Assembly (NCBI RefSeq): GCF_006439025.1 | Contig: NZ_RCYZ01000001.1 | Coordinates: 248,001-312,000, forward strand | Direction: 5' to 3' | From: Hymenobacter nivis | GTDB lineage: Bacteria > Bacteroidota > Bacteroidia > Cytophagales > Hymenobacteraceae | Length of the DNA stretch: 64,000 nucleotides | Shown here: in pieces, positions 51,201 through 58,719 of the stretch | Position numbering within the stretch: the stretch's first letter is position 1 | Layout of the letters: every line of letters begins with the position of its first letter | Position numbers and translations under genes: made by a program | The notes under the pieces: generated by a model | Seen by the model: only the letters and a program-made list of their open reading frames with translations | What the model was told of the DNA's origin: nothing | Databases searched by the model: none

Positions 51201-51366
51201 TACCCTGTCGCTGGTGGGCCGCAACCTGTTCACCATCCTCAAGCACACCGACAACATCGACCCCGAGAACACCATCTCGCCGTTGGTTGCCTATGCAGGG
51301 GTAGAAGGCGGCTCGCTGCCCTTCGCCCGCACGTACGGCGTCACCCTCAATGTTAAATTCAAATAA
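48292..51366 (+). CDS. susC: SusC/RagA-family TonB-dependent outer-membrane transporter (second)
   Basis: About 1024 residues from ATG 48292; the upstream GTG/TTG-extended frame adds non-signal sequence. Signal peptide LIVLLLLLCRGYSYAQA. Carboxypeptidase-like domain: KIAGRVVGSDNAPLIGVSIQ, TDVTGNYAIMAPG, LVFSYVGYLPQTV. Plug: EVVVTALGIKKDERKLGYAV, SLEGRVAGLNVGG, LNIRGVTSFSG, LIVINGVPMDNT, VLKGSTASALYGARAANGVI. A long beta-barrel ends in LPFARTYGVTLNVKFK. The EVVVTALGI and KLGYAVTKV segments place it in a different SusC branch from the first one. It starts a run of six same-strand genes. The imported glycan is unknown. Confidence 0.95.
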   Translation: MQKTLHLIVLLLLLCRGYSYAQATKIAGRVVGSDNAPLIGVSIQVSGTSQGTTTDVTGNYAIMAPGNGSLVFSYVGYLPQTVAIGDRSTINVVLANDNKELGEVVVTALGIKKDERKLGYAVTKVEGGPLAIARETNVANSLEGRVAGLNVGGTSGGPGSSARLNIRGVTSFSGTSSPLIVINGVPMDNTVRGSAGEWGGADLGDGISNINPDDIENVTVLKGSTASALYGARAANGVIQITTKTGSRTKTTIEYNTNLQFDRAVNNTDFQDVYGQGSQGLRPTDKASAIVSGNTAWGQRLDGAPTVGIDGQQYAYSAVKGNINNFYRVGPSFTNTVAISGGGDKGTYRLSVSNLDNKSILRNSGLTRRTVNFNTAYDLTKKLSFNLSASYIDQNDQNRPQLSDSPLNANNILFLAPNINQSTLAPGFDPNNNGLETAWNVDSYATNPWFVVNQFVNNVSRKRLISSLSARYAFTDYLFLQGRIGYDYSSDRRFGVTPYGTLYSTAGEGALDNLTLGSRLEMNSDALLSFNKSLNQDFSISASVGANYRRNKFESSRLSGGQFIVPYLYTPSNVRIANRPEYQFSELVTPSLYYTADFTYRFLTLSTTGRYDRFSSLPNGNRSIFTPSVAGSFIFSDLLDSPALSYGKLRASYAKTSGEAANPYLTQQYYNIGNPINGVPRANTSSTLPNANLRPYNLREFEIGTELKFLNNRIGVDLAYFNRKTTGEIVNASLSVATGYEGTTVNLGSTLNRGVELALTLVPIKRGAFTWTSSFNFTKLHNEVLDIDGGANNPLQTGTYRPMNANIGIVKGLPISQVRAYDYKRDASGNVIVGADGIPLRGDLKPMGSGIANLYGGFNNDFTFKNFNLSFLIDYKFNNKILSATEYYSYTRGLNQATLTGRETGVVAAGVTESGAVNTVVVPAYTYYPTLASNVSALSVLDGSFIKFRQLSFGYNFNQSLLARTPFQNITLSLVGRNLFTILKHTDNIDPENTISPLVAYAGVEGGSLPFARTYGVTLNVKFK

Positions 51367-51375
51367 GCTAGCGCG

Positions 51376-52968
51376 ATGAGAAAGACTGTTATCTACGCGG
51401 CTTTGTCGGCCGTCCTGTTCAGCACTTCCTGCTCGGAAAAATACCTGGATGAGGTAAACACCAACCCCAACGCGGCCTCCGCGGCCAACCTCAACCCCAA
51501 CTACCTGCTCACCGACGGCCAGCTCACGTTTGCCAACACGGGCTACGGCGAGCTGCTATACCCAGCCCCGGCCATTCAGGCCCTGGCCAGCACGTTCAAC
51601 TACTACGGCAACGGCGATAAGTACACCAACTCGGGCGGCTTTACCGGCTACCAGGCCCTGCTTTTCGGCCAGGGCTACACGGCCCTGAGCCGCCTGCAGC
51701 AGGCCATCGACGTGGCCAACACGCAGGGCGCGACGCGCTTCACCAACTTGATTGCCATCAGCAATATCATGAAAGTCATGATATTCCAGCGCATCACCGA
51801 TACCTACGGCGACATTCCGTTTACGCAGGCAACAATGGCCACCCAGGGCATCAACACGCCCCAGTACGACAAGCAGCAGGACATCTACCCTGCGCTGCTC
51901 ACGCAGCTTGACGCGGCCATCACCAGCCTCGACGCTGCGGGCCCCAAGACGGCGGGCGACCTACTCTACGGTGGCGACGTGGCCAAGTGGAAAAAGCTGG
52001 GCTACTCGCTGATGGTGCGCGTGGCCATGCGCATGACCAAGGCCAACGCTGCCCTGGCCAAAACCTACACCGAGAAGGCCGCGGCGGCTGGCACCATGAC
52101 CAGCTACACCGACAATGCCCTGATAAACGGCGACATTGCTTACGGCGACACCCAGAACGCTACGACCAACGCCCTACTCACCACCGACGACTTTCGGGAA
52201 GTGAAGTGGAGCAAAACCCTGATTGACTACCTGCGTACCACCAGCGACCCGCGCCTGAGCGCCGTGGCCGAGATTCCGCAGGCCGGCGCTGCCAACAACG
52301 CCAACCAGTCGCTGGCCGGTGACAACACGGCTTCGCTGCAGCGCGGCCTGCCCAACGGCTACGACCTGACGGGCGGCGCCTTCGACATCCGCAAGCGCAG
52401 CGACTACCCCGGCGGCACCGGCTCGGCCAGCGACCTGGCCCTGGTCGGCGGTTACTCGCGGCCCCGCGTGGCCGTGTACATCCAGCGCAGCGCCCCCAAC
52501 TTTTTGCTGACCTACGGCGAAACTGAGCTGCTGCTGGCCGAGGCCGCCAGCCGCGGCTGGAGCGTGGGCGCCACGGCCGCCACGCACTATGCCAACGGCG
52601 TGCGCGGCGCCATGCTGTCGCTCTCGCAGTTCGGCTCGGCCGCCGCTATCGACGCCTCCACCATTGACGCCTACCTGCTGGCTCGCCCCCTGAGCGCTGC
52701 CACTCCGCTCAAGCAAATCAACGAGCAGTACTGGCTGGAGGCCTCCACGACCTTCAACTTCATTGAGGCCTGGAACAACTGGCGCCGCTCGGGCTACCCC
52801 GAGCTGACGCCGGTGAACTACCCCGGCAACGTGACCAACGGCACCATTCCGCGCCGCCTCATCTACCCGGTGACGGAGGTATCGAATAACCCCGCCGGCT
52901 ACGCCATGGGCGTGGCCAGCCTCACCGGCGGCGACCTGCTGACCTCCCGCGTGTGGTGGGATAAGTAG
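51376..52968 (+). CDS. susD: SusD-like outer-membrane lipoprotein (SusD-like_2 type)
   Basis: 530 residues, starting 10 bases after susC. Signal peptide MRKTVIYAALSAVLFSTSC with lipobox Cys19 followed by SEKYLDEVNTNPNAAS, typical of the SusD-like_2 branch. Further marks are FQRITDTYGDIPFTQA, YDKQQDIYPALLTQLDAAI, KWKKLGYSLMVRVAMRM, LTYGETELLLAEAASRGW and the C-terminal PRRLIYPVTEVSNN. It binds the glycan at the cell surface for SusC. A terminator at 52988-53035 follows, so the next genes may have their own promoter. Confidence 0.93.
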   Translation: MRKTVIYAALSAVLFSTSCSEKYLDEVNTNPNAASAANLNPNYLLTDGQLTFANTGYGELLYPAPAIQALASTFNYYGNGDKYTNSGGFTGYQALLFGQGYTALSRLQQAIDVANTQGATRFTNLIAISNIMKVMIFQRITDTYGDIPFTQATMATQGINTPQYDKQQDIYPALLTQLDAAITSLDAAGPKTAGDLLYGGDVAKWKKLGYSLMVRVAMRMTKANAALAKTYTEKAAAAGTMTSYTDNALINGDIAYGDTQNATTNALLTTDDFREVKWSKTLIDYLRTTSDPRLSAVAEIPQAGAANNANQSLAGDNTASLQRGLPNGYDLTGGAFDIRKRSDYPGGTGSASDLALVGGYSRPRVAVYIQRSAPNFLLTYGETELLLAEAASRGWSVGATAATHYANGVRGAMLSLSQFGSAAAIDASTIDAYLLARPLSAATPLKQINEQYWLEASTTFNFIEAWNNWRRSGYPELTPVNYPGNVTNGTIPRRLIYPVTEVSNNPAGYAMGVASLTGGDLLTSRVWWDK

Positions 52969-52987
52969 TAGTTAGCTAATTGATTAC

Positions 52988-53035
52988 GAGAGGCTTTACT
53001 CCGGGCAAGCCTGGGGTAAAGCCTCTCTTTTTTTA
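52988..53035 (+). terminator. Rho-independent terminator after second susD
   Basis: GAGAGGCTTTAC (52988-52999) pairs with GTAAAGCCTCTC (53016-53027) around a partly paired loop, and is followed by a run of T up to 53034. It starts 20 bases after the susD stop. Confidence 0.85.
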
Positions 53036-53055
53036 CTTATTCAGGAATTGACGCT

Positions 53056-54204
53056 TTGTCGTATTTGAAAAACCTGCTCGCCCCTTTTCGCCGGCCCCCG
53101 GCCCCGCGCCGGCCTTTGGGCCGCTGGTGGGGGGTAGGGCTGGGGCTGGCCGCCGCCCTGCCGCTGCACGCCCAAACCACGCCCTTCGCCGGCCTGGAGG
53201 AACTCTTTACGCCGCCCAAGGGCTACGTGGTGCAGCACACAAGCCAGCCGCTGACGATAGACGGTAACCTGCGCGAAAGCGACTGGCTAAAAGCCCCCTG
53301 GACCACCGACTTCGTCGATATAGAAGGCGCCAAAAAGCCCCTACCCCCCTTCCAGACGCGGGTGAAGATGCTCTGGAACGACTCGACGCTCTTCATTGCC
53401 GCCACCTTGCAGGAGCCCCAGATTTGGGCTTACCAGACGCACCACGACGACATTATTTACAAAGACAACGACTTTGAGGTGTTTATCGACCCCGACAACA
53501 ATGCGCACCAATATTTTGAAGTGGAAGTAAACGCCCTGAACAAGATTTTTGACTTGTACCTGCCCAAGCCCTACCGCGACAAGGGCGACGCGCTTATCAG
53601 CTGGGACGCGGCTGGCCTGCGCTCGGGCGTGGCCCTCAGCGGCACCCTCAATCAGCCGCGGGACATGGACAAAAGCTGGACCGTGGAAATAGCCATTCCG
53701 TTGCGGGCCCTGCGCATGGGCTTTCCGTGGCAGCCGCCGGCCGAGGGCGCGCTGTGGCGCATCAACTTCTCGCGCGTGGAATGGGACACTAAAGCGGTGG
53801 GTGCCAAAAACGTGAAGCTGCAGGACGCCAGCGGCAAGGACCGGCCCGAGCACAACTGGGTGTGGTCGCCGCAAGGCGTCGTCAACATGCACTACCCCGA
53901 GCGCTGGGGCTACTTGCAGTTTACGCGCCGGGCGGGTACCACCTGGCAGCTGCCCGCGGCCGAAGTGCGCAAGCAGTACCTGTGGCTAGTGTACTACCGC
54001 CAGCAGCGGTTCAAGGAGAAAAACGGCCGCTACGCCGCCACCCTGGCCGAGCTTGGTATCGCCCCGCAGGTGGAAGTTGATAACCAAGCGAACCAGCTGG
54101 AGCTGGCCGCCACGCCCTACCAGTTCACGGCCACCATCACGGCGGCCGGTGGGGCCCCCATCCGCCTCAACGACGAAGGACTCATCGAAACCCTCAAGCC
54201 CTAG
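53056..54204 (+). CDS. Exported CBM9-like carbohydrate-binding protein
   Basis: 382 residues from TTG 53056. A hydrophobic stretch (GVGLGLAAALPLHAQ) is the signal. Residues about 60-290 are a CBM9-like (DUF1083-type) beta-sandwich: QPLTIDGNLRESDWLKAPWT, TRVKMLWNDSTLFIAATLQE, NDFEVFIDPDNNAHQYFEVE and WTVEIAIPLRAL. Such domains stand alone or on enzymes and bind sugar ends. No catalytic domain is attached. It follows the SusD terminator and precedes the Tat-exported GH10-like protein by 7 bases, so the two are likely co-transcribed. Confidence 0.85.
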   Translation: MSYLKNLLAPFRRPPAPRRPLGRWWGVGLGLAAALPLHAQTTPFAGLEELFTPPKGYVVQHTSQPLTIDGNLRESDWLKAPWTTDFVDIEGAKKPLPPFQTRVKMLWNDSTLFIAATLQEPQIWAYQTHHDDIIYKDNDFEVFIDPDNNAHQYFEVEVNALNKIFDLYLPKPYRDKGDALISWDAAGLRSGVALSGTLNQPRDMDKSWTVEIAIPLRALRMGFPWQPPAEGALWRINFSRVEWDTKAVGAKNVKLQDASGKDRPEHNWVWSPQGVVNMHYPERWGYLQFTRRAGTTWQLPAAEVRKQYLWLVYYRQQRFKEKNGRYAATLAELGIAPQVEVDNQANQLELAATPYQFTATITAAGGAPIRLNDEGLIETLKP

Positions 54205-54211
54205 CCCCGCC

Positions 54212-55306
54212 ATGACGAACCGCCGCAAATTTGTTCAGAACAGCCTGCTGGTGGGCCTGGCCGCGCCGCTGCTGCCCGCCGTGGCCCAGGCCGCCCTGCC
54301 CGCCCCTACCCCCCCCAAGGCCGGCTGGAAGCACTGGGTCTGGACCAACCCCGACCAGAAAGACACCGCCGACCAGCTGGCCGAGCGCTACCGCAGCTAC
54401 TACGAGGCGGGCGTGCGGGGCATCTTTTTCGAGGCCGACAGCGAGCGGCACTTCCGCGCCGCCAAGGCCCAGAAGCTGGAGGCCCACCGCTGGATTTGGA
54501 CCATGAACAGGGGCGAGAAAACGCTGCTGGCCGCCCACCCCGAGTGGTACGCCGTGAGCCGCAAGGGCGACTCCTGCGCCACCCACCCGCCCTACGTGGA
54601 CTACTACCGCTGGCTGTGCCCCTCGCGCGAGGAGGTGAAGCAGTACCTGGAGCAGGACTACGCCGCCGCCCTCAAAAAGGACTACATCGACGGCATTCAC
54701 CTCGACTACGTGCGGTTTTGCGACGTCATTTTGCCCGTCAACCTGTGGGATAAATACGGCATTGTGCAAACCAGCGAGCTGCCCGAATACGACTTTTGCT
54801 ACTGCCCGGTGTGCAAGGCGGCCTACAAGGCCGAGTGCGGCGAGGACATTGATAAAGTGCAGTACCCCGAAGCCAGCCCTTCGTGGCGCGCCTTCCGCTA
54901 CCAGCGCGTGAACGAGGTGGTGCGCCGCCTCACGGCCGTGGCCAAGCAGTACCGCAAGCCCATCACGGCCGCCGTATTTCCGACCCCCGACATTGCCCAC
55001 CGCAACGTGAAGCAGGACTGGGTGAACTGGAACATCAGCGCCGTGTGCCCCATGATTTACCACGGCTTCTACAAGGAAAACGTGTCCTGGATTGGCCAGG
55101 CGGTGAAGGAAGGCGTGGGGGCCCTAAACGGCAAGTTCCCGCTCTACGCGGGGCTGTACCTGTCCGATTTTAAGAGCGATGCCGAGCTGACGCAGGGCAT
55201 CGAGCTGGCCCTGCGCCACGGCGCGGCGGGCGTTTCGCTCTTCGGCAACGTGTCGGCGGCGGCGCTGGGGGCCCTAAAGGCGGCCTCGGCTACGGTGCGC
55301 GGCTAG
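54212..55306 (+). CDS. Tat-exported GH10-like putative glycoside hydrolase
   Basis: 364 residues from ATG 54212. MTNRRKFVQNSLLVGLAAPL is a clear Tat signal. The rest resembles the family-10-like (GHL10) putative hydrolases: WKHWVWTNPDQKD, EAGVRGIFFEADSERHFRAA, HRWIWTMNRG, CPSREEVKQYLEQDYAAAL, DYIDGIHLDYVRFCD and VCPMIYHGFY. The DYVRF segment with Asp/Arg is the usual signature. FCYCPVCKAAYKAEC shows three or four cysteines in a zinc-knuckle-like spacing, as often seen in this family. The reaction is unknown. It follows the CBM9-like gene by 7 bases. Confidence 0.82.
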   Translation: MTNRRKFVQNSLLVGLAAPLLPAVAQAALPAPTPPKAGWKHWVWTNPDQKDTADQLAERYRSYYEAGVRGIFFEADSERHFRAAKAQKLEAHRWIWTMNRGEKTLLAAHPEWYAVSRKGDSCATHPPYVDYYRWLCPSREEVKQYLEQDYAAALKKDYIDGIHLDYVRFCDVILPVNLWDKYGIVQTSELPEYDFCYCPVCKAAYKAECGEDIDKVQYPEASPSWRAFRYQRVNEVVRRLTAVAKQYRKPITAAVFPTPDIAHRNVKQDWVNWNISAVCPMIYHGFYKENVSWIGQAVKEGVGALNGKFPLYAGLYLSDFKSDAELTQGIELALRHGAAGVSLFGNVSAAALGALKAASATVRG

Positions 55307-55338
55307 CGGGGGGTAGGGCGAGCGTCGTACATTTTAGC

Positions 55339-58300
55339 TTGCAAAGCTTTTTGCAGCCTTTATTCATCAATTCCTTGAGCGTTTTCACCACCAAATTAGG
55401 GGCCCCGGGGGCCTGCTGGCGCGCTGGCTGCCGGCTGCTGCTCACGCTGATGGGGCTGGGCGGCGCGCTGGGCAGCCGGGCGCAGCAGCGGGAGCAGCAG
55501 CCGCTGTTCACGCTGCTCAGCGCGCAGGAAACGGGCATCGCGTTCAACAACGCCGTGAGCGAAAACGAGGCGCTCAACATTTTGTCCTACGAGTACTTCT
55601 ACAACGGCGGCGGCGTGGCGGTGGGCGACATCAACGACGACGGCCTGCCCGACCTGATGCTCACCGGCAACATGCGGCCTAACCGGCTGTACCTTAACTT
55701 GGGCGGCTGCAAATTCAAGGATATTACCGACCAGGCCAACCCGGGGCTGGGCGGGCGCAAGGACGGCTGGAAAACCGGCGTGACAATGGCCGACGTGAAC
55801 GGCGACGGCCGCCTCGACATCTACGTATGCTACTCGGGCAAGAAGGCCGACGACGTGCGCCGCAACCAGCTGTTCATCAACCAGGGCAACAACAAGTTTG
55901 AGGAGCAGGCCCACCAGTACGGCCTCGACGACCCCGGCTACAGCACGCAGGCCGCGTTTTTCGACTTCGATAACGACGGCGACCTCGACATGTTTTTGCT
56001 CAATCACAACATCAAAAAGATTGACAACATGGCGTTTGCGCGCTACCAGGGCGAGGTAGATGCGCTGGCCGGCAACAAGCTGTTCAAAAACGAGGGCGGC
56101 CATTTCACCGACGTTTCCAAGGCCGCCGGCATCGTGCAGAGCCCCCTCACGTTTGGCCTGGGCATTGCCGTGGCCGACATCAACAAGGACGGCTGGCAGG
56201 ACATTTACGTCACCAACGACTACAACGAGCCCGATTACCTGTACCTGAACAACAAAAACGGCACGTTTACCAACCAGGCGCAGCGGGTGCTGCGGCACCA
56301 TTCCCACTTTTCGATGGGCGTGGACATTGCCGACTTCAACAACGACGCGCAGCCCGATATTTTCACGCTCGACATGCTGCCGGCCGATAACCACCGCCAG
56401 AAATCGCTGCAGCTGGAGGAAAACTACGAGGTATTTGAGCTGATGCAGCAGCAGGGCCTTTACCCGCAGTACATGCGCAACATGCTGCACCTCAACAACG
56501 GCGACGGCACGTTTAGCGAAATCGGGCAGCTGGCCGGCGTGGCCAAAACCGACTGGAGCTGGTGCCCGCTCATCGCCGATTTCGACAACGACGGCTACAA
56601 GGACATTTACATCAGCAACGGCTACCTGCGCGACTACACCAACAAGGATTTTTTGCGCTACTGGGGCGATTACAAGATTAAAAAGGCGATGGCCCGCGAG
56701 CCGTTTCTGCTCATGGACCTCGTGACGGCCATGCCGGCCACGGCGGTGCCCGACTACATTTTTCGCAACGAGCACAACCTCACCTTCTCCAACAAGCAGC
56801 AGGAATGGGGCCTCAACCAGGCCAATATTTCGAACGGCGCCGTGTACGCCGACCTTGACAACGACGGCGATTTGGACCTGGTGGTGAACACGATAAACCA
56901 GCCGGCCAGCATCTACCGCAACCACAGCACCGACGCTAACCACACCAACTACCTGGCCCTCAGGCTCCGGGGCCCCGGCGCCAACACCCAGGCCGTGGGG
57001 GCCAAGGTGTACGTACACACGCCCGGCCAGGTGCAGTACCAGGAGGTGAACCCCAACCGGGGCTACCTCTCGTGCGTGTCCACGGTGCTCAACTTTGGGT
57101 TGGGCACCGCCGCGCGCGCCGATTCGGTGCGCATTGTGTGGCCCGACCAGACCACGCAGCTGCTCACCGCCGTGAAGGCCAACCAGCTGCTGCGCGTGAG
57201 CGCCAAGCCGGGGGCCCTACCCGCCGCCCCGCCGCTGGCCCGCGCCGCCAAGCCGGTGTTCCGGACCGCCGCGCCGCTGTTTGATTTCCAGCCCGAGCAG
57301 GAGTCGCTGAACGACTTTAAGCGCCAGCTGCTCATGCTGTTTATGTATTCTAAAACGGCCCCGGTAATCACTAAGGCCGATGTGAACCGCGACGGCCTGG
57401 ACGACCTGTTTGTGAGCGGCGCGCCCGGCGAGGTGGGCCGGCTGTACGTGCAGCAGCCGGGCGGCACGTTTGTGGCCGCCGCGCTGGGCCGCCCTACCCC
57501 CCGCCCCACCGGCACCGTGGCGGCGGCCACGTTCTTCGACGCCAACGGCGACGGGGCCCCCGACCTGTACCTGGCCAAGGGTGGCTACGCCCTCTACGAA
57601 GCTGGGCAGGACGAGCTGCAGGACGAGCTGTACCTCAACGACGGCCGCGGGCACCTGGCGCTGGCCCCCGCCGCCCTACCCCCCCTCAGCGCGGCCAGCA
57701 AGGGCTGCGTGCGCGCCGCCGACGTGGACCACGACGGCGACCTCGACCTGTTTGTGGGCGGGCGCGTCATTCCGGGACGCTACCCCCTGCCCCCCCCCAG
57801 CTACCTGCTGCTCAACGACGGCAAGGGCACCTTTGCGGCGGCCGAGGTGCCGTTTGCTCACGCCGGCATGGTGACCGATGCGCAGTGGGCCGACCTCAAC
57901 CACGACGGCCGCCCCGACCTGGTGCTGTGCGGCGAGATGATGCCGCTAACCGTGTGGCTCAACACCCCGCAAGGCTTTCAGGACCAGACCGCGGCCTACT
58001 TTGGCACGCCGCAGCCCGGCTTTTGGTTTAGCCTGCACGTGGCCGACGTGAACGCCGACGGCCAGCCCGACATCGTGGCCGGCAACCTGGGCCTGAACAG
58101 CCCGCTGCGCGGCACCCCCGCCGAGCCCGCCACGCTCTACTACGCTGATTTTGACAACAATGGCTCCCTCGACCCCTTCCTCAACTTCTTCGTGGATGGC
58201 AAGAGCTACCCCTTCGTGAGCCGCGACGAACTGAACGACGTCATCTACCCCATGCGCCGCCGCTTCACCTCCTACAAGGCCTACGCCGATGCTACCATGA

Positions 58301-58719
58301 CGGAGATTTTTGCCCCCGAAGACCTGACCAAAGCCAGCAAACTGGAAGCTACTGAGCTGCGCACCATGCTGTATATCAACAATAAAGGAAAATTCATAGC
58401 CACCGAGCTACCCATGGAAGCCCAGTTTTCGATGGTGACCCAGATTACCAGCGGCGACTACAACCACGACGGCCACCCCGACCTGCTGCTGCTGGGCAAC
58501 CACACCGACAACCGCCTGAAAGTAGGCAGCCTCGACGCCAGCTACGGCTGCCTGCTGCAGGGCAACGGCCAGGGCGGCTTCCGCTACGTGCCGCAGCCGT
58601 CGGCCGGCCTCAGCGTGGTGGGCGACGTGAAATCGGTGAGCGAAATTACGGTGGCCAAGCAGCCCTACCTGGTGGTGGGCGTCGGCAACGGGCCCGTGCA
58701 GTTTTACAAAGCACCATGA
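55339..58719 (+). CDS. Large FG-GAP/VCBS repeat protein with ASPIC/UnbV domain
   Basis: 1126 residues if TTG 55339 is used; the start is uncertain, since no ATG precedes the hydrophobic signal (LLLTLMGLGGALGSRAQ). Many FG-GAP/VCBS calcium-binding blades follow, each with a DxNxDGxxD core: GDINDDGLPDLML, DVNGDGRLDIYV, FDNDGDLDMFL, DINKDGWQDIYV, FDNDGYKDIYI, DLDNDGDLDLVV. An ASPIC/UnbV domain lies near 540-640 (GAKVYVHTPGQVQYQEVN, FGLGTAARADSVRIVWPD), then a second set of blades. It is exported and likely surface-bound, with an adhesive or ligand-binding role rather than a known catalytic one. It overlaps the next gene by four bases. Confidence 0.85.
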   Translation: MQSFLQPLFINSLSVFTTKLGAPGACWRAGCRLLLTLMGLGGALGSRAQQREQQPLFTLLSAQETGIAFNNAVSENEALNILSYEYFYNGGGVAVGDINDDGLPDLMLTGNMRPNRLYLNLGGCKFKDITDQANPGLGGRKDGWKTGVTMADVNGDGRLDIYVCYSGKKADDVRRNQLFINQGNNKFEEQAHQYGLDDPGYSTQAAFFDFDNDGDLDMFLLNHNIKKIDNMAFARYQGEVDALAGNKLFKNEGGHFTDVSKAAGIVQSPLTFGLGIAVADINKDGWQDIYVTNDYNEPDYLYLNNKNGTFTNQAQRVLRHHSHFSMGVDIADFNNDAQPDIFTLDMLPADNHRQKSLQLEENYEVFELMQQQGLYPQYMRNMLHLNNGDGTFSEIGQLAGVAKTDWSWCPLIADFDNDGYKDIYISNGYLRDYTNKDFLRYWGDYKIKKAMAREPFLLMDLVTAMPATAVPDYIFRNEHNLTFSNKQQEWGLNQANISNGAVYADLDNDGDLDLVVNTINQPASIYRNHSTDANHTNYLALRLRGPGANTQAVGAKVYVHTPGQVQYQEVNPNRGYLSCVSTVLNFGLGTAARADSVRIVWPDQTTQLLTAVKANQLLRVSAKPGALPAAPPLARAAKPVFRTAAPLFDFQPEQESLNDFKRQLLMLFMYSKTAPVITKADVNRDGLDDLFVSGAPGEVGRLYVQQPGGTFVAAALGRPTPRPTGTVAAATFFDANGDGAPDLYLAKGGYALYEAGQDELQDELYLNDGRGHLALAPAALPPLSAASKGCVRAADVDHDGDLDLFVGGRVIPGRYPLPPPSYLLLNDGKGTFAAAEVPFAHAGMVTDAQWADLNHDGRPDLVLCGEMMPLTVWLNTPQGFQDQTAAYFGTPQPGFWFSLHVADVNADGQPDIVAGNLGLNSPLRGTPAEPATLYYADFDNNGSLDPFLNFFVDGKSYPFVSRDELNDVIYPMRRRFTSYKAYADATMTEIFAPEDLTKASKLEATELRTMLYINNKGKFIATELPMEAQFSMVTQITSGDYNHDGHPDLLLLGNHTDNRLKVGSLDASYGCLLQGNGQGGFRYVPQPSAGLSVVGDVKSVSEITVAKQPYLVVGVGNGPVQFYKAP

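Noticed and set aside
48898-51246. 782-codon open frame opposite the second susC
   Set aside because: Shadow of a strongly supported SusC gene; low-complexity Val/Gly/Ala/Gln composition and no family signature.
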